Source: Plectrocnemia conspersa (Eukaryota > Arthropoda > Insecta > Trichoptera > Polycentropodidae). From it: a DNA stretch of 64,000 bases. The notes beneath the pieces are model-generated. The model ran no database searches and had not been told where the DNA came from. It was given only the letters and a program-made list of their open reading frames with translations. Shown piece after piece: positions 21,576-34,919 of the stretch. Where the stretch lies: NCBI GenBank assembly GCA_009617715.1, contig VTFK01000379.1, forward strand, positions 62,001-126,000, given 5' to 3'. Position numbers and translations under genes: made by a program. The number at the start of each line of letters is the position of its first letter. The stretch's first letter is position 1.

Positions 21576-22500
21576 TTGCATTAAATAATTGTAAGCTGAA
21601 ATAATAGTTCGTAATTAATTAAATATATGTTACTGATATACAAACTGATTTCAGTGTCTCACTATTTACTTTATAGTTGTTGACTGTGTTAACCCCATTA
21701 TAACGCATTAGAGTAACGTCTGTCATAATGCAACATAAACTTTACAGTAAATAACAATACGTTAATGAACAATTTTGTCTGTGAAAAAAGTAAATGTTAG
21801 AAGATTACTATTAGGCACATCGTTCAATGAAATAAAGTAAGCCACCTAGTTTTTTTCTGTCAAATTGACAATTATTTACTTTTATGGTTACGATATGTTT
21901 TAAATTTAACATATAAGGTCGCATATATTTTTTCCAATATATCAGACTCTAATAAGATGCCCATAAAAAATAAAATATACATAAAAAACTAATAGTATTT
22001 TTTAATCTTCAATTAGCGCAATAAATAAATGTAAAAAATAACTTTTACGAAAACACTTATTCAATTATTTTACACAGTAATATTAATTTTTTAACACTAA
22101 AAATTTAGCAGATAAAATTAATTTATTTAATAAAAGCTTTATCCCATGTATTTACTTATCTAGTGACTATATTATATTTAAATTTAAAATAAAATTATAC
22201 CACATTATTTAATTATTTTCTTTATTAAAATAAAAAAGAAAATGTTTTTTAGCTTTATTAATATAATTTAAGTATTTTCTAAAGCATCTAATAAATTATT
22301 ATAAATTTTCTCTTTCACTCAATCTGTATTTTTTTTTCTATTAGAGCATCATTTTAAACTTATTGTTATTAAAGTACATTATTAAGGTATTGTATAAAAT
22401 ATTATTTGATGATTATAAATTATGGTTGTTATTATTTGGCTCGAAGATATTGATTTATTTTATTTATACATTCAAGTTTATTTATCTAAAATCTAGTCAA
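21576..22500. other. AT-rich spacer
   Basis: Nothing recognisable. Confidence 0.4.
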
Positions 22501-23040
22501 CGTGGTATTGTACCGTCGTGTGTTTTATTTTTATTGCAGTGTCTCAATATTTTGCCTAATTATGTTATTCGACTCATTACTATCATACAATGTCGCCCAC
22601 TGCAGCATCACCAACGAAGACGATGCCGGCGTCGCCCTTTGTCGCGAGCCATCTTTAAATTTCTTCGTTTTAGGTTTCTTTTGTGTCCGCCCATGATTCT
22701 ATTTATTATTATTCTCCACCGTCGGAATGGGTCGGGGTTAATAGTTCGCCATTCTGTCAGATGGGGTTCATTGTGCCCCTCTTCCGTCCGCCGGTCGGCC
22801 CGCCGTCCTTTATTCTTCTTCTTTTCCCCGTTCATATCATATCTTCTACCCCTGGCCTCCGCCATTGTGCCCGATTTTCTTTTATTGCTCAAGTGATCGT
22901 CGATATGTCGTTGTTATCATATATTCAATATAAACGCGTGTACCCACCTCGCTCGTCCGCCATTATTAGGGAAATGGATGCTCGATGCGCGGAAAAGCAT
23001 GCAGAGTTTTCTCTATGCTTCGACGTGACGCACTAGCTAT
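22500..23040. promoter_or_regulatory. GC-richer island, candidate enhancer
   Basis: Open in several frames on both strands, with no protein-like product. Carries CATTGT at 22769 and 22863 (both followed by GCCC) and GC-rich blocks such as CGCCGGTCGGCCCGCCG. Interpreted as regulatory DNA. Confidence 0.3.
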
Positions 23041-23827
23041 ACTATAGTTAAACCTTTTATGGATTGTAAAATATAAATGTTTTTATAAATAATCCTTGTT
23101 TCACGTTACGAGCTCATTCAGTTAATACCGTCCCTATAATATTTTTTATGGGCATATATAATTAAAAGCAAAAAATAATATAAAATTAAAAAATTAATGT
23201 AAACTGGAAATAAAGTTTATCAAATACATAATAAATAATTACAATTTGTGACGATAAATGTAAAATTTAAGGGTAAATTAAACAGTATAATGAAAAGTAA
23301 CAAGCATATTATATTATTAAGAAAGTTTCATTAAGTATTTAATTTATATTTTATTTCGATTTAAAAAATATATTACTAATAATTTATATATATAAATACT
23401 AAGTTTTGCTTTTTTTAAAACAATAAAAATTAATTATAATTTTTTGAAGTAACTATTTGATTTGCATAGCACGCTTTAAATAATAGTGAAAAAAATAAAA
23501 CAACAAAACATAATATTTTAATAGTTGGCTTAATTTAATAATTTATTTGTATAAAAATAGCAACATATTACAATAATTTATCTAAGCAATAACACAATGT
23601 CTGAATTTTCAAATACAAAATATTATTCTTATACATAATCTGTATTTTTTTTAAATTATTTTTTTTAAATTTAAATTTTGTATGAAAATATTATATAATG
23701 AAAAAGTTTCGGTTCTTCAGTAAATTATATAACTTCAGTGTAATTTCCGTTGATTATTTAAAATTAGTACATATAATGAATATTAAAATTTGGATACATA
23801 GTATGTTATGAGAAAACTATAAACCAG
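23041..23827. other. AT-rich spacer
   Basis: Nothing recognisable. Confidence 0.4.
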
Positions 23828-24055
23828 TGATACAACCGGTGACTGATATCCGTAATCATGGGTTAGAATCCTATACAAACTTTCGTGCTTTATAATTTCA
23901 TCGTAACTGGTAGATGGAAATTAGTGATTATTATATAGTTATAATTCCAATCAATCAGCACAAATTAGATTTTCCTATATTTTCCTAATCTCATGGACGA
24001 ATATAGTCATAATTAATTTAAATCGAGCTAGGTCGTACATATTATGCAACTCAAC
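23828..24055 (+). mobile_element. tRNA-derived SINE, family 1
   Basis: tRNA-like head with B-box remnant GGGTTAGAATCC, body with GATTTTCCTATATTTTCC and TAATCTCATGGACGA, ending TAAATCGAGCTAGGTCGTA. Confidence 0.7.
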
Positions 24056-24839
24056 TCACATAGAATATCATATATGTATAAAAAAATAGTAGATAAAATA
24101 AATTATCATTTTTTAACTTTCTTGAACGTATAATATATTCATTTTATAATTAGTTTGACCCTACAATTATAATAAAAGAAGGTAAAAATAAAATATTTTT
24201 ATTGATACTATTATATATATTTAATAACATACTTATATGATTAGATTAAATGGTTACAAATTAGATTATGTGTCATGATTGAATATCATTTTTAATGGAT
24301 TACAAATAAATAAAAATGTACTATTGACTTTTATCATGAATTGTTGCGAAATATTTTTACAAAAATATATGTGTACATAAATATATAAAAGTAAATTTTA
24401 TTTACCACTATTTTCAACGACCTCAGCATATTGATTAAAATATAAAGTTGAATCAAGCCCCGTTTATTCACACGTATGCAACAATGAAAAAATACATACA
24501 CATATACATAGCCCCTCTATTTCGACACAAAAGAAAGAAATGTAATACATGCTCTCTTTTCTACTAACTGCGATTCTGCACATTGAAGCTGTATTTGAGT
24601 ATCGCAATATACTAAAATAAAATGCATGTATCTACATACATGTCCATAAAATATAACTAATATTTACATTGCGCATGCGTATTTACCACTATAACTATTT
24701 TGAAGGCTTCTATATATGGAAGCTATGCTTATTTATAACTTTTTCTTTTATATTGTATTATACCGTGTGTTAGTATAGTTTAATGTGTTTTTCATACTGA
24801 CTTAATATATCGAATTCACGATAAAACTCAATGCAATTT

Positions 24840-25400
24840 TTTCCGTGGGCGTTTGAATAAATTATGCGACACCGTGAATGAGATAATATCGCGGCCGCGC
24901 TTAAAAGGATATCCATCGCTGAAAGCGGGGAAAGCCTTTGTCGGTTGGAACTTGAAAGAATTTTCTTTTTCAGCACTGCACAAAGACTGAAATTTTCAAT
25001 AAACAGTGGCGACGGCGGTGGTGGCGGCAGCGCACGACTTTCAATACCTTAAATACTTTCTTACTTTCGAATGTTTCCATTCTTGTGTCTCCTATTTAGG
25101 TGTCGCTCGGGGGTCGGAATTGTAAAGAGGCCGGGGGCGCGCGCCCGCCGGGGGCGTATCATAAAAGATCGTATGTGTCTATTTGAAAAAACATAAAAGC
25201 GAGGGGCTTTATGTTTCTCAAACATTGGTTAAAGGAGCCGAAAGGAAAAGGGAGTAAAAAAACGTATAATGACAAAAGGGCGCTTTTTCTTCGCCATTCG
25301 AAAGCGATGGTTTTCGACCGATGCCAAATGTCATAACGTGTGGTGGATGCTGGTCAGAGGAACTGACGCAAAGTAAACTTCGTTCGAGTTATTTGAACAA
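24840..25400. promoter_or_regulatory. GC-richer island, candidate enhancer
   Basis: Contains GCGGCCGCGC, a short GGCGGCGGTGG-like run at 25008-25030, a GC core near 25130-25160 and repeated ATAAAAG. No reading frame. Confidence 0.3.
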
Positions 25401-26740
25401 GTGATGGAATCATGGAAAACTTAATGCTCACGAAACTCATTTCAGACACTGACTACAAAAAGAAGATAAATCTCTCTTTGTTTGGAAGTAAAATTTTGTG
25501 ATTTTGTTATGTATTATTTTTTCTCGAGATCAATATTGAAAAGTTAATAATTTTTTACATATTTTGAATAGTCACATTTATTAAACAAGCTAATAATCTT
25601 GGCCAAGATATTTACAATATAAATTTGTAGAAAGTTTGAAAATCTTTAAGTTATCTTGTCCACAAAAGCTTTATATCCTGTATCTCAAAAAACATGATAT
25701 TCATGATTACACTGTATATAAAATTTGCAAATATTTTTGGCCACAAAGATAAAGTAACTCAATTTATATGTATAGTTATTAGTTTTTTCAATAATATCTC
25801 GTTTTTAGATCTTTTTAATTTTCATTAAAATAATCGTTTTTTATATTTTACACAATAATGATTAATTTAAATTAAAAGAACGATAAAGATTTAATTTGAT
25901 AAGTTGTATATTATATTTATTTAAAAGCTTAGGTTTGGACTAGAGCGCAAAATAATCATAATTTTTAATCTAGAGATGATATATATATTTACTTATCAAA
26001 TTCGCAGAGGTTTTTAACATTTTATCCCAAATTTATACAAGTCATAAACTAAATATCAATATTAATTTCATAACTATTATTAAAGGTAACTTAAGTCAGA
26101 TGTTTGTAAGCCATGTGTCAAATTAGATTGTATTTTTTATATATCTTACTATTGAAATTAGTTTTTTGGTTAGTGTGCTAATTTTTTTGTAGTGGTCAAT
26201 TTTAAAAAAAAATTATGATTAAATGTGACGTGATTAAATGTGACATTTCGTGAATTGACCCCTAAGACCGTAAATTATTTTCTGTGCTGATATATGGAGT
26301 CGCTAGTCTACGCTGATAAACCAGAAACAATGGATGACATGGAAGCCAACATTCGCCGCGTTATTGCCGACACATGACCCCAGCTGCTCAAAAAAGTAGT
26401 CGAAAATTTGACTTTATTCGAGCCAGCCGCGGCGCTCACATGCCTGAAATCATATTTATACACGAATGGTATAAAATTATCTGCCATTACGTCGATTTTT
26501 ATGTGTTTTATAAAATTTTAAAATTCTATACCTCCAAAAAACGACGTTTAATTAGGCAAGTTGTAGCCTAGTTTTCATTGACAATGGAGTTGTATATTTT
26601 TTGAGACATATGATTACTTGCTATTTTGGTTACGTGAGATATTTATAGCATAGGGTGGGAGCAAAATATTATAAAATTGTTAATAATCATCGAGTGATAG
26701 AATATAATCGTTCATTGCGATCACTTTAAGAACATTACGA
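25400..26740. other. AT-rich spacer
   Basis: No gene or element recognised. Confidence 0.4.
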
Positions 26741-27190
26741 GTGTAAAAGGTTAAAAAGCCAATTATCTCGTCGTCGACAAGCGATTCAAGGAGTAGAAAA
26801 CAGGTGCATCCGCCTAATTGCCGGTGACACGATAATTCCGTTGGTTGTTTCCGTGTAAAATCGCCGAGCAGATCCGTGGCTGTGGGGTGGTGGCGAGTGG
26901 GCGCCGCCACCCATCTGGGGGCGCCGGGAGGCCCCGGCCGGTCCCCGTTTCGCCCCCTCGGCTATTATGATATCAAACAATCGACGGGTGGTGATGAATT
27001 TCGATTTTATGTCCGTAGTTGCGGCGAGCGTCTTTGTGTTACTTCCAACGGTTAGCACAATGGGAACAAAAGTTGGGCTCACAATGCGAACGCCTAATAC
27101 CCACTGTGTTCTAATCAACAGGGGCGTACCGAACACTCGCAAACAAATGGAGGGAGCGTATTCAAATATCGGTGTGGGTGTGAGCGCGTG

Positions 27191-27221
<31 letters not shown>

Positions 27222-27360
27222 GGAAGAAGGTATGCCGATGTTGTCTAATGAAAATATTCCGCGATTGGGACCAGCCGACCTCCTATAGTGGAGCTGCCGA
27301 ATCGGCGGCGGGACCCTTTGTTCGAAATGCACTTGAACATACTGTCATTCAAAGGTTTCT
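26740..27360. promoter_or_regulatory. GC-richer island, candidate enhancer
   Basis: GC-rich core at 26880-26960 (GGGCGCCGCCACCC, GGAGGCCCCGGCCGG), flanked by ACAATG at 27057 and 27081 and GATATCAAACAATCGA. Open frames on both strands are not protein-like. Confidence 0.3.
27189..27222. repeat. (GATA)n microsatellite
   Basis: About eight tandem GATA units, polymorphic-marker type. Confidence 0.95.
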
Positions 27361-27363
27361 TTA

Positions 27364-27385
27364 TATGTATATATATATATATATA
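27364..27385. repeat. (TA)n microsatellite, short
   Basis: Short alternating TA tract. Confidence 0.85.
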
Positions 27386-27389
27386 GAAA

Positions 27390-29784
27390 TGCGTTATTGA
27401 ATTTTTTGGTATAAATTAATTTGGAGTTATACTTTTTTATAGCTATATAAATATCAAACTAAATATACTACGTGCAAACACTTTCCTTAGCATTTTATTT
27501 TGGGATCAATTTATGACACATATATTTAATGCATATTTTGAATATAAGAACAAGTTCATTGATTACAATGTCGTAGATGTCTCGCGCTTGTTCATTTTTT
27601 GGCACCCAACACTCGCATAATTTTATTCGATAACATTTCTGAACAGAATCTGTTATTATTATCAATATTTTAATAATCACGTTTCGTGACATAATTTGGG
27701 TATTCTGTGGTGATTTGAACCACCTGAGTTATCACCATAACGACCACTTGAACAACGAAAATAAAAATCTCTCACAAATCAAATTATCAATCCATTTACG
27801 AAATTATAGAAACATATAACACAGAAAAACGCCAACAATAAGAACTATTGCACTGACACCGAATAATACAATTCTTTAAATAAAATTACGTGCGTCAGAC
27901 AATAAATATAGTTAACCCTGCATCTATCTCCATTGTTCTTCAAACTTCCTAATTCTTTATTGCATGAATTCATATTTTTCTTTTGAAAACATATTTTTAT
28001 GTTTGTTTTATTTTGTTCATAGATGGAAAATAAACTAAAAAATCATACGAATAAAAAATAATATGTTCTTGACTGACAGTTTGCTCCAAAACAACTGTTA
28101 GGTTATTATTTTGGCGTTAACAGTGCCTCTACTGGTTGTTTTGTAAACTATTTTGCTAAAGCATACTTGTAGCTAACTAGAAACACCGTACATTTTTAAT
28201 AGGAATTTACCGATACATTTCACTATGTAGCAAATATGTTTCAAGATGCAATAACGAGATCCTAATTACCAATCGCTAAAGTATTCATCTGGACCATGTT
28301 TTCTCTTAAGGCGTAAACATATTTTGGGGGTGTGCTCAAAAAGCAATGCAATTGGTACAAAAACATCTTCATTTACATTTCGCCAGAACTGTCTCGAACG
28401 ATAAATATAAAATATATGATATTTGGTCACATTGGGTAGACTCTGGAGCAACGTTCCTCAAAGACGAGAAGGTCTCTATACAGAAAACCAAAAAGCTAGG
28501 CATGCCAAATAATCAAATGTGCGAGCGCAACATTATTTTTACATTTACTCAAACTTCAGTATCTCATTTTTAAATCTAAACATTACGGAGGCTCCATCGG
28601 AAGTGAACATAACCATTTTTTGCAATTCAATATTTTCTTTGTACAACTTTTTTTATTTATCTTACAATAGAAATACTGTTCCATCGAATTACATTAATAA
28701 TACCAGCAAATATTGTATTATTTATAACATTTTTCAGAATCTGCTCTATATTTCATGTAAAATATCATTTTTTCCCACAAAAATATCTGTGCTTTAATCT
28801 ATTATTGAAGTATGAATTGAAGATGTTCTTATGTCATCCGTAATCGCTTTACGAAAGACTATTAATATTAATGTTTTAATATACAGTCTACAAATTCGAA
28901 TGCATAATTTTTGCTGCGCAATGAATCAAGAATTTTAATGTATTTTCCATCATGGTCATGTATGTTTTGCACAAAGAGCATAGAATAATTTATTATTATT
29001 GCTAAAATAACATTATCGTTTAAAATTTTGATCATGTTTTTGTCTGCTTTTTTGCGTTCCGCAAATTCTAGTCTGTTTCGATCTTCCAGGATTTCTGGCA
29101 AAATTCTTAAAATTCACCCATTTATTTTATTTCAAATATAAATAACTGATTTAATATGCACTCTTTGACTTATGTGTCGCTTTAAATAGTCTAATTTCCA
29201 ATCGGTCCATTTTTTGCCAGTGGTAAATTAAAACACTCAATAAAAAGCAGTTTTTATTATTTGGTGTTTGGTTTGTGATATTAAAGTATAATGCATAGTA
29301 GTAAATATATTGTTTTTTGTAAATATAAAATTTAATAATGACTATAAAAGTAGCATTTTTTGCAATGTAACTCTTTAGGACACATTTTACATACAAAACG
29401 TATCTCTCCTTTAACTTGATATAAATATTTCTTATATTGAAAATATATTATTTTTTTTTATATAAATGTTTTTTTTACAAGATTAATTTTATAGGAAAAT
29501 AAAAAAAATATTCTAGTTTACACGAGAATATTAAAATTATTAAATAATACCTATACTAATAACCACTGAAGACGCTAATATAATATATGATATCTTTTCC
29601 ATCCACTTCAAGTTTTATTTGCACACTAGTACCGTGATAAAACATTGATTTATCAATCTATACAGTCATATCACTGCATAGATCAAATTTTGCTTTTTAG
29701 TGTTTATGCGGAAATAAGTCGTTGTGAAAAAAAATAAACAAAACGTGTGCATTTTGGCCACTTTATTTAGCTAATCAACACAAT
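27390..29784. other. AT-rich spacer
   Basis: Several AT-rich open frames (for example 28346-28797 plus, 28868-29396 minus) with no recognisable domains. The minus-strand pair could be worn transposase, but I cannot name a family. Confidence 0.3.
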
Positions 29785-29995
29785 AGACCAGTGACTAATG
29801 CATGAAAGACCTGAGTTCGAATCTCATAAACATCCTCTATCGTATCTGAAAGATCGGAATTCATAACAATTATATCATTTTAATTTTGACCGATTATCAC
29901 AGATTAGGTTTTTCTAGATTTTCCTAATTTTACGGATGATTATTGTGATGAATAATTTAATTAAAATCGAGCTAGGCTTAGCATAATGAGATCTA
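29785..29995 (+). mobile_element. tRNA-derived SINE, family 1
   Basis: Clear B box in CTGAGTTCGAATCTC, body with AGATTAGG, TTTTTCTAGATTTTCCTAAT and ACGGATGA, ending AAATCGAGCTAGGC. Confidence 0.75.
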
Positions 29996-30249
29996 TTAAT
30001 AATAAAATGTAGTAATAGTTTTTAATTAACAAAAATAGATGTCATAGACTGGTATCTCATACTAACATTTATTGATTAGTGTTTACTTCGCTGTAATAAA
30101 AAAATAATATAAATTAAAAAAAAAGTATTCAAATCTTCGCACCTTGACATTTAATTTACATAATTTTAAAATTTACGATCAACACAGTCATCTAAATCTT
30201 GGAAAATTGTATTTTTTAGAGCTTTTTCATTTTCATGAAAATTATTTTT

Positions 30250-30291
30250 TCAATTGGAGCTTTTTCATTTTTATGAAAAAGCTCCAATTGA
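30250..30291. repeat. Perfect hairpin, 19-bp arms, 4-nt loop
   Basis: TCAATTGGAGCTTTTTCAT (30250-30268) and its exact reverse complement (30273-30291) flank TTTT. A partial copy, GAGCTTTTTCATTTTCATGA, lies just upstream at about 30220, suggesting templated snap-back copying. Confidence 0.9.
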
Positions 30292-30506
30292 TATATTTAT
30301 CCTCAATTAAAAAGCTTTTTAACACTCAATACTCATTCATTTCATCATTTGCAAATTATAATATAAAATCGATGTACGGATTAAAATAATATTGCTAATT
30401 ATTAAAAGCATACTAAATGGTTGTATTATTTTCATAGTAAATGGAATTAAATAAAATATTAAAGTTTTGTACAAAATAAATCGATGATTCTGACATTATG
30501 AATTGA

Positions 30507-30531
30507 AGAAGAATTCTTAGAGAATTCTTCT
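30507..30531. repeat. Hairpin, 11-bp arms, 3-nt loop
   Basis: AGAAGAATTCT, TAG, AGAATTCTTCT: perfect arms. Confidence 0.8.
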
Positions 30532-31083
30532 AATTTATAATCAAAATTAAATGTTTGATTAATATTTACTTTAAAATAATCAAAATATTTTGAGAAAGTG
30601 TAATATAAAAAAACATTACAAGGGTAGGTTAAATAGATGTATGTATACTGATGTATTTTAGGTATAAGTTCCTTCAGTCCTTTTATACATACAATAAATA
30701 AAAAAAGCGGAACATTGCCTTCAATAGTGCCGACTTTCTAGGTAGTACTCTCACAATAAACATTATTATTCAAAGGGACAGATTTTAGTTTTTTGACGCG
30801 GCTCCGTTTGTGTTAAAATTCGTTTGCAATTTATTTTTGACTTTATTGCTTTTTGAACGTTTAAAAAATATTAGACATGAGAGGAAATATTCAACGAATG
30901 TAAATTAGTAGCAGTAAATTTAGGTATTTAATCTGAATTTTCAGATTGAATAAACTGATTGAAAGACTGAAAATTATATAACGATGTTAAAAATATATAA
31001 AGTGCCATTTTTGTCATAAGGCTCAGAATCATTGTTTTTCCAGGGTTCGAGTTTGCTCTCGGCGGTCCTGGTACTATTTACTA

Positions 31084-31459
31084 CCGTCTTTTTCTGAAAA
31101 TAAGACATTGTCTTACTTTCTTTTTTGGTCCGAAATATGAGCTAGGTCTTATTATCGGGGGAGGGCTTACTTTACACGTACAATAAGTACATTTTTATAT
31201 TTTCGGTTAATATTTATTTTTATATAGGAATTTTACATTTATTTCAAATTTATTCAAATACAGTCATTTCATTTTCTTTTGGAACATAGTCATAACTAAT
31301 CAAATTCTGAATTCCATCCTGAATTTCAATCGCCACATGTTGGCGTTCATTTTATTTTAACTAGGGCTTATTTTCGGGGGAGGGCTTATATTCCAAAAAC
31401 TCCTGAAAATCACGCTAGGGCTTATTTTCGGAGGATGTCTTATTTTTGGAAAAAGACGG
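31084..31459. mobile_element. ISL2EU-like MITE (376 bp) with TA target duplication
   Basis: Ends CCGTCTTTTTCTGAAAATA and its near-exact inverse (about 21 of 23 bp over the TIR), flanked by TA (31082-31083, 31460-31461). Subterminal GGGCTTATTTTCGGGGGAGG motifs recur in both halves. ISL2EU-class elements known to me have similar CCGT...AAAATAAGAC ends and TA duplications. No transposase is encoded. Confidence 0.6.
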
Positions 31460-31489
31460 TATAATACAAGGATTTTACATTTTTGTACA

Positions 31490-32030
31490 ATTATGCCTAT
31501 ATTTACTTTAAATCATGATGATTATTTATTACAGCGTGGAAGAGTGGCGCCATTATTTATCTATGCTTTTCTCCCTATTCCATTCATGTTCCATTCGTGG
31601 ATAGAGTGGCGGGTGGCGCACGTATCGCGCATATTTCACCGGAATAAGTTGGGCCGTTCGGTGGCCAGTCTGACGAAATGAAATTTTCCCCAGATGGAAT
31701 TTGTATTGTTGAAGGCTTTTGACGAGGTCGAAAATTGCGCGTCCCATCAGCGCTCTCTCTGTGTTTCCAGGGTTGCCCTCAGCCGCGCGCGCAAAAAGAA
31801 ACCTCTACTCATCCATGACAATGAATTTCGTCATACAAAACACACACGGGCCATTGTGCTTGGCGCTCCTCTTTGACTCCGGCCCTCTTTCTGAATAAGC
31901 TTTTGATGTTGGCCCACCAGGGCACCCATTCCATACGCGACCATACAACCAGCGCCACGACCGCATTTTATCTGCGGACGCTGATACTTTGCCGCGGCCA
32001 TTTGTAATATGCTGATGATTGATATTATGT
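31490..32030. promoter_or_regulatory. GC-richer island, candidate enhancer
   Basis: Elevated GC, a CATTGT at 31852 in GGGCCATTGTGCTTGG, GTGGCGGGTGGCGC and TTGCCGCGGCC blocks. Overlapping short frames on both strands are not protein-like. Confidence 0.3.
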
Positions 32031-32381
32031 TTTCTTTGCCGCTTTTATAATGCTACATGTTAGGGATTAATCAGTGCTTCTCAAAAATATTTTACAACAA
32101 GCTTTTAAAAAACATTTTCCTTAACTGATCAGGAATGGTTTATATAATTTCATCGATTTTACGAGATAATTTCTGACTAATCTGATCTCTTTTTCTATAA
32201 TTTAAACCAATATTGACCCATCTTTTATCTTTCTTTAAAAACACTAACCAATCGTTTGATGCAATCCAAAGACGCGTACCTCAAAATATCGTATCCAAGC
32301 GAGCGGGCTTAAATTCCATTGTTGAATACATGTGAGATATTCTCTATAAGCTAAAATAGCTCGATATTAGAAGAAACTAAT

Positions 32382-32630
32382 ACACGATAGCTCAATAATA
32401 ATGACCAGCTTAATTTTAATTAATCATTACAATATTCATCCAGGAAATTAGGGAAATCTAGGTAAACCTAATTTGTGATCAATTAAAATTATAGTTATAT
32501 AATAATCACTAATTTCTATCTTTCAGTCACGATACAAATTGAAAAACAATAAGGTAAAATAAGATTCGAACCCAGGTCTTTCTGGTCAATTATCAGCGAC
32601 TTTTACCACTACGTAACGCAAACTTACATA
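32382..32630 (-). mobile_element. tRNA-derived SINE, family 1
   Basis: On the minus strand: head GTGGTAAAAGTCGCTGA, B box CTGGGTTCGAATCTT, the conserved body with ACCTAGATTTCCCTAATTTC and an AT-rich end. The best-preserved head in the window together with 57945-58145. Confidence 0.75.
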
Positions 32631-32639
32631 ACCTAAAAC

Positions 32640-33310
32640 AAATACACAGTTATATATTTCGGTGGACGCCGGTGGAAACTGATGATAATTTATTCGTTGA
32701 AATTACATTTATTGCGATTTACTGTGATGGGCGAGATTGTTTTCGTCGAGTGGTGGTGGAGAAGCTGTCGGAGGAATGATATCAGTGGAAGATTCTCAAA
32801 AGGCTTTGTAGGCGAAGCAGCGACGGTGTAGTGGAGGTTGTTCCCTCTGCTGCAGTCGTCTAGTGGTCCATATGGTATGGTACCGTATGATTCTCGTCTA
32901 CGAGCCGTATCTCCAGTCGGGGCATGCCGTGTCACTGCGCCTCTGTCCTCTCCTCATTTAAGACCAGCCTTAAGTATTAAAGGTTGCAAAGCTCGCTGAT
33001 GAATCACAATCATGCAGTGATCGTCTAGCCAATTGTTGCACTCGTTTCTCAAAACAAAGAAATTTTTATACGCCTTTAGAAATTTACATTTGATTGATGG
33101 ACATCTTTTCAAGGTCGAAATGTGCAACGGGAATATTGTGGCCTTACGGTGCTTTTTGTCTTCTAGTGATATATTATTTACCGTGACCGTTTCGCTACAA
33201 AGAAATATTCTTTCAATGCATCGGAAAACACTTAAGTGTTATTTCTGTGAAGTCTTTTTTTTCTAGTCGTAACGGGGGCTTTTGTGTAGTCCCATCCTTT
33301 ATACTACATT
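32640..33310 (-). other. GC-richer block, possible LTR
   Basis: Minus-strand order suggests U3-R-U5: an AT box (ACTTAAGG) before a GGTCTTAAATGAGGAGAGG stretch, then AATAAA signals near 32700-32715. No second copy in the window and no ends were found. Could equally be a regulatory island. Confidence 0.25.
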
Positions 33311-34540
33311 GTCTTGTTTCTCTCAATTGCTGATCAATGATTATTTTTGGTCACGGTAATTTACTACGCGAGTTTCAAGAATAAGAACCCCCCATAAAAC
33401 CAGACTGAAGTTTAGGATTCGGTGAAGTGTATTTAAATAAAATAATATATGTCACTATGCAACTAGAGCACGTTAATATTACAAGGAATTTTTATATATT
33501 TTTTATTCTGTAGTGAATCGAGCTCATTGCTCTGTGTTATTAGCTGAGCATCTTACGGACTACGTCAGTTAAAGTTTAAGTGTTAGAAACCATTAAAATA
33601 AAATGTTAAATCAATTAAATGCTATGTATGTTACATAAGTATATTTTAGACTAAAATATTTAACATGAAAGTGTTTGTTAATTTTAATATACACATGTCT
33701 CTTAAAGTATTCTTTTAAAAGGCTTTTTAAGTATTCTCATATAATCAGTTTTTATCCATAATAGAGATAAAAAAACTATCAATATGAAAGTAAAGTACGA
33801 TAACTTTGCAACATTTAATTTTAAATAGAATATATGTAACGATTTTAAAGTCTTGTTTTGTCGCTTAACTAACAAAAAGTATTGATACTTTTTTTTATGT
33901 TAATGGATATCAGAGAAATTCAAAGGCATTATAAAAGGAAAACATGCCTTTAGAAAACAGAATTCATGGCTATGATAAAAAAAAATGATCCACTTGTAAA
34001 ATGATTTTTTCAAGTTTTCTTACATCCTTTATATTAAAAAATCGCGAAAGCGTTAAATTAATAATTTAAAGACAAAATTTCTCAGAATTTCAATAAGGTA
34101 TTTATTTTGCGCCACAAATAAGCAAAATAAAACTTGATCAAATTAAGTTAAGTTAGCTATTCCGATTTAATATGGGTGCAGAAGTCTGTCTGGAATAGAA
34201 ATAATCGTAACCATACGTTATCAAACCTATTGATTTGTGTTCCTTGTATCAAATAATCTGAGCGGCCTTCTAACATTTAATGCAAAATAATTGAAAACCA
34301 GTTATGCAATTCGTTGCCAAAAACGGGATTTATTGTGTGAATTAACGAAATACCGTCTCCGAGCGAGCAGGTAAAAATTCAGTTACTGAACTTTAACAAT
34401 CAGGTTTAAATGCACCGTTAGACAAAACTAGAATAGTTTAATTATATATTTGTCGAAATAAAACAATAATTTTAGTTCCGATTTAAATCATCTAGATTGG
34501 TTAAGGGATCGAGGGATATATGAACATTCGTCTCTTACCT
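33310..34540. other. AT-rich spacer
   Basis: Nothing recognisable. Confidence 0.4.
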
Positions 34541-34548
34541 TTTCCTCA

Positions 34549-34614
34549 ATCGTATATGAGCCAGAATGCTGCCATATACATTTATTTCATTCTGACTCGG
34601 AATATACGAGTGTT
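34549..34614. repeat. Imperfect stem-loop, about 18 paired bases
   Basis: CGTATAT-GAG-C-CAGAATG pairs with CATTCTG-A-CTC-GGA-ATATACG around a 19-nt loop. Size and bulges resemble a pre-miRNA, but no known mature miRNA is present. Confidence 0.4.
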
Positions 34615-34891
34615 CAGCTTGAATTCGAATCAGACGCTTTCACATCTACCACCCGGTCTAAAAAAATGAAAATCTTATAATTGGAAAAATTGAGTAGACC
34701 ATTATTATTTTAGAAAATGTTTAATTTAATTAAACCAATCATTGCCTTCAGAAGGCTAGTTTAATGTGCCCATGTTTTATTCATAGCTGTGAAACATATT
34801 CTGAATTTGAATGGATCTTTTTCTCACTATCTTAGTGACTATACATATTTATATATTATATCAATTGTTGTATTCAATTTAAGTTAAAATG

Positions 34892-34915
34892 TATATATAT
34901 ATATATATATATATT
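34892..34915. repeat. (TA)n microsatellite, short
   Basis: About twelve TA units. Confidence 0.9.
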
Positions 34916-34919
34916 TTAA

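Noticed and set aside
22363..22896. Longest open frame in the window (177 codons, plus strand)
   Set aside because: Arg- and hydrophobic-rich without a domain. Open frames overlap it on both strands; typical of a GC-richer island in AT-rich DNA.
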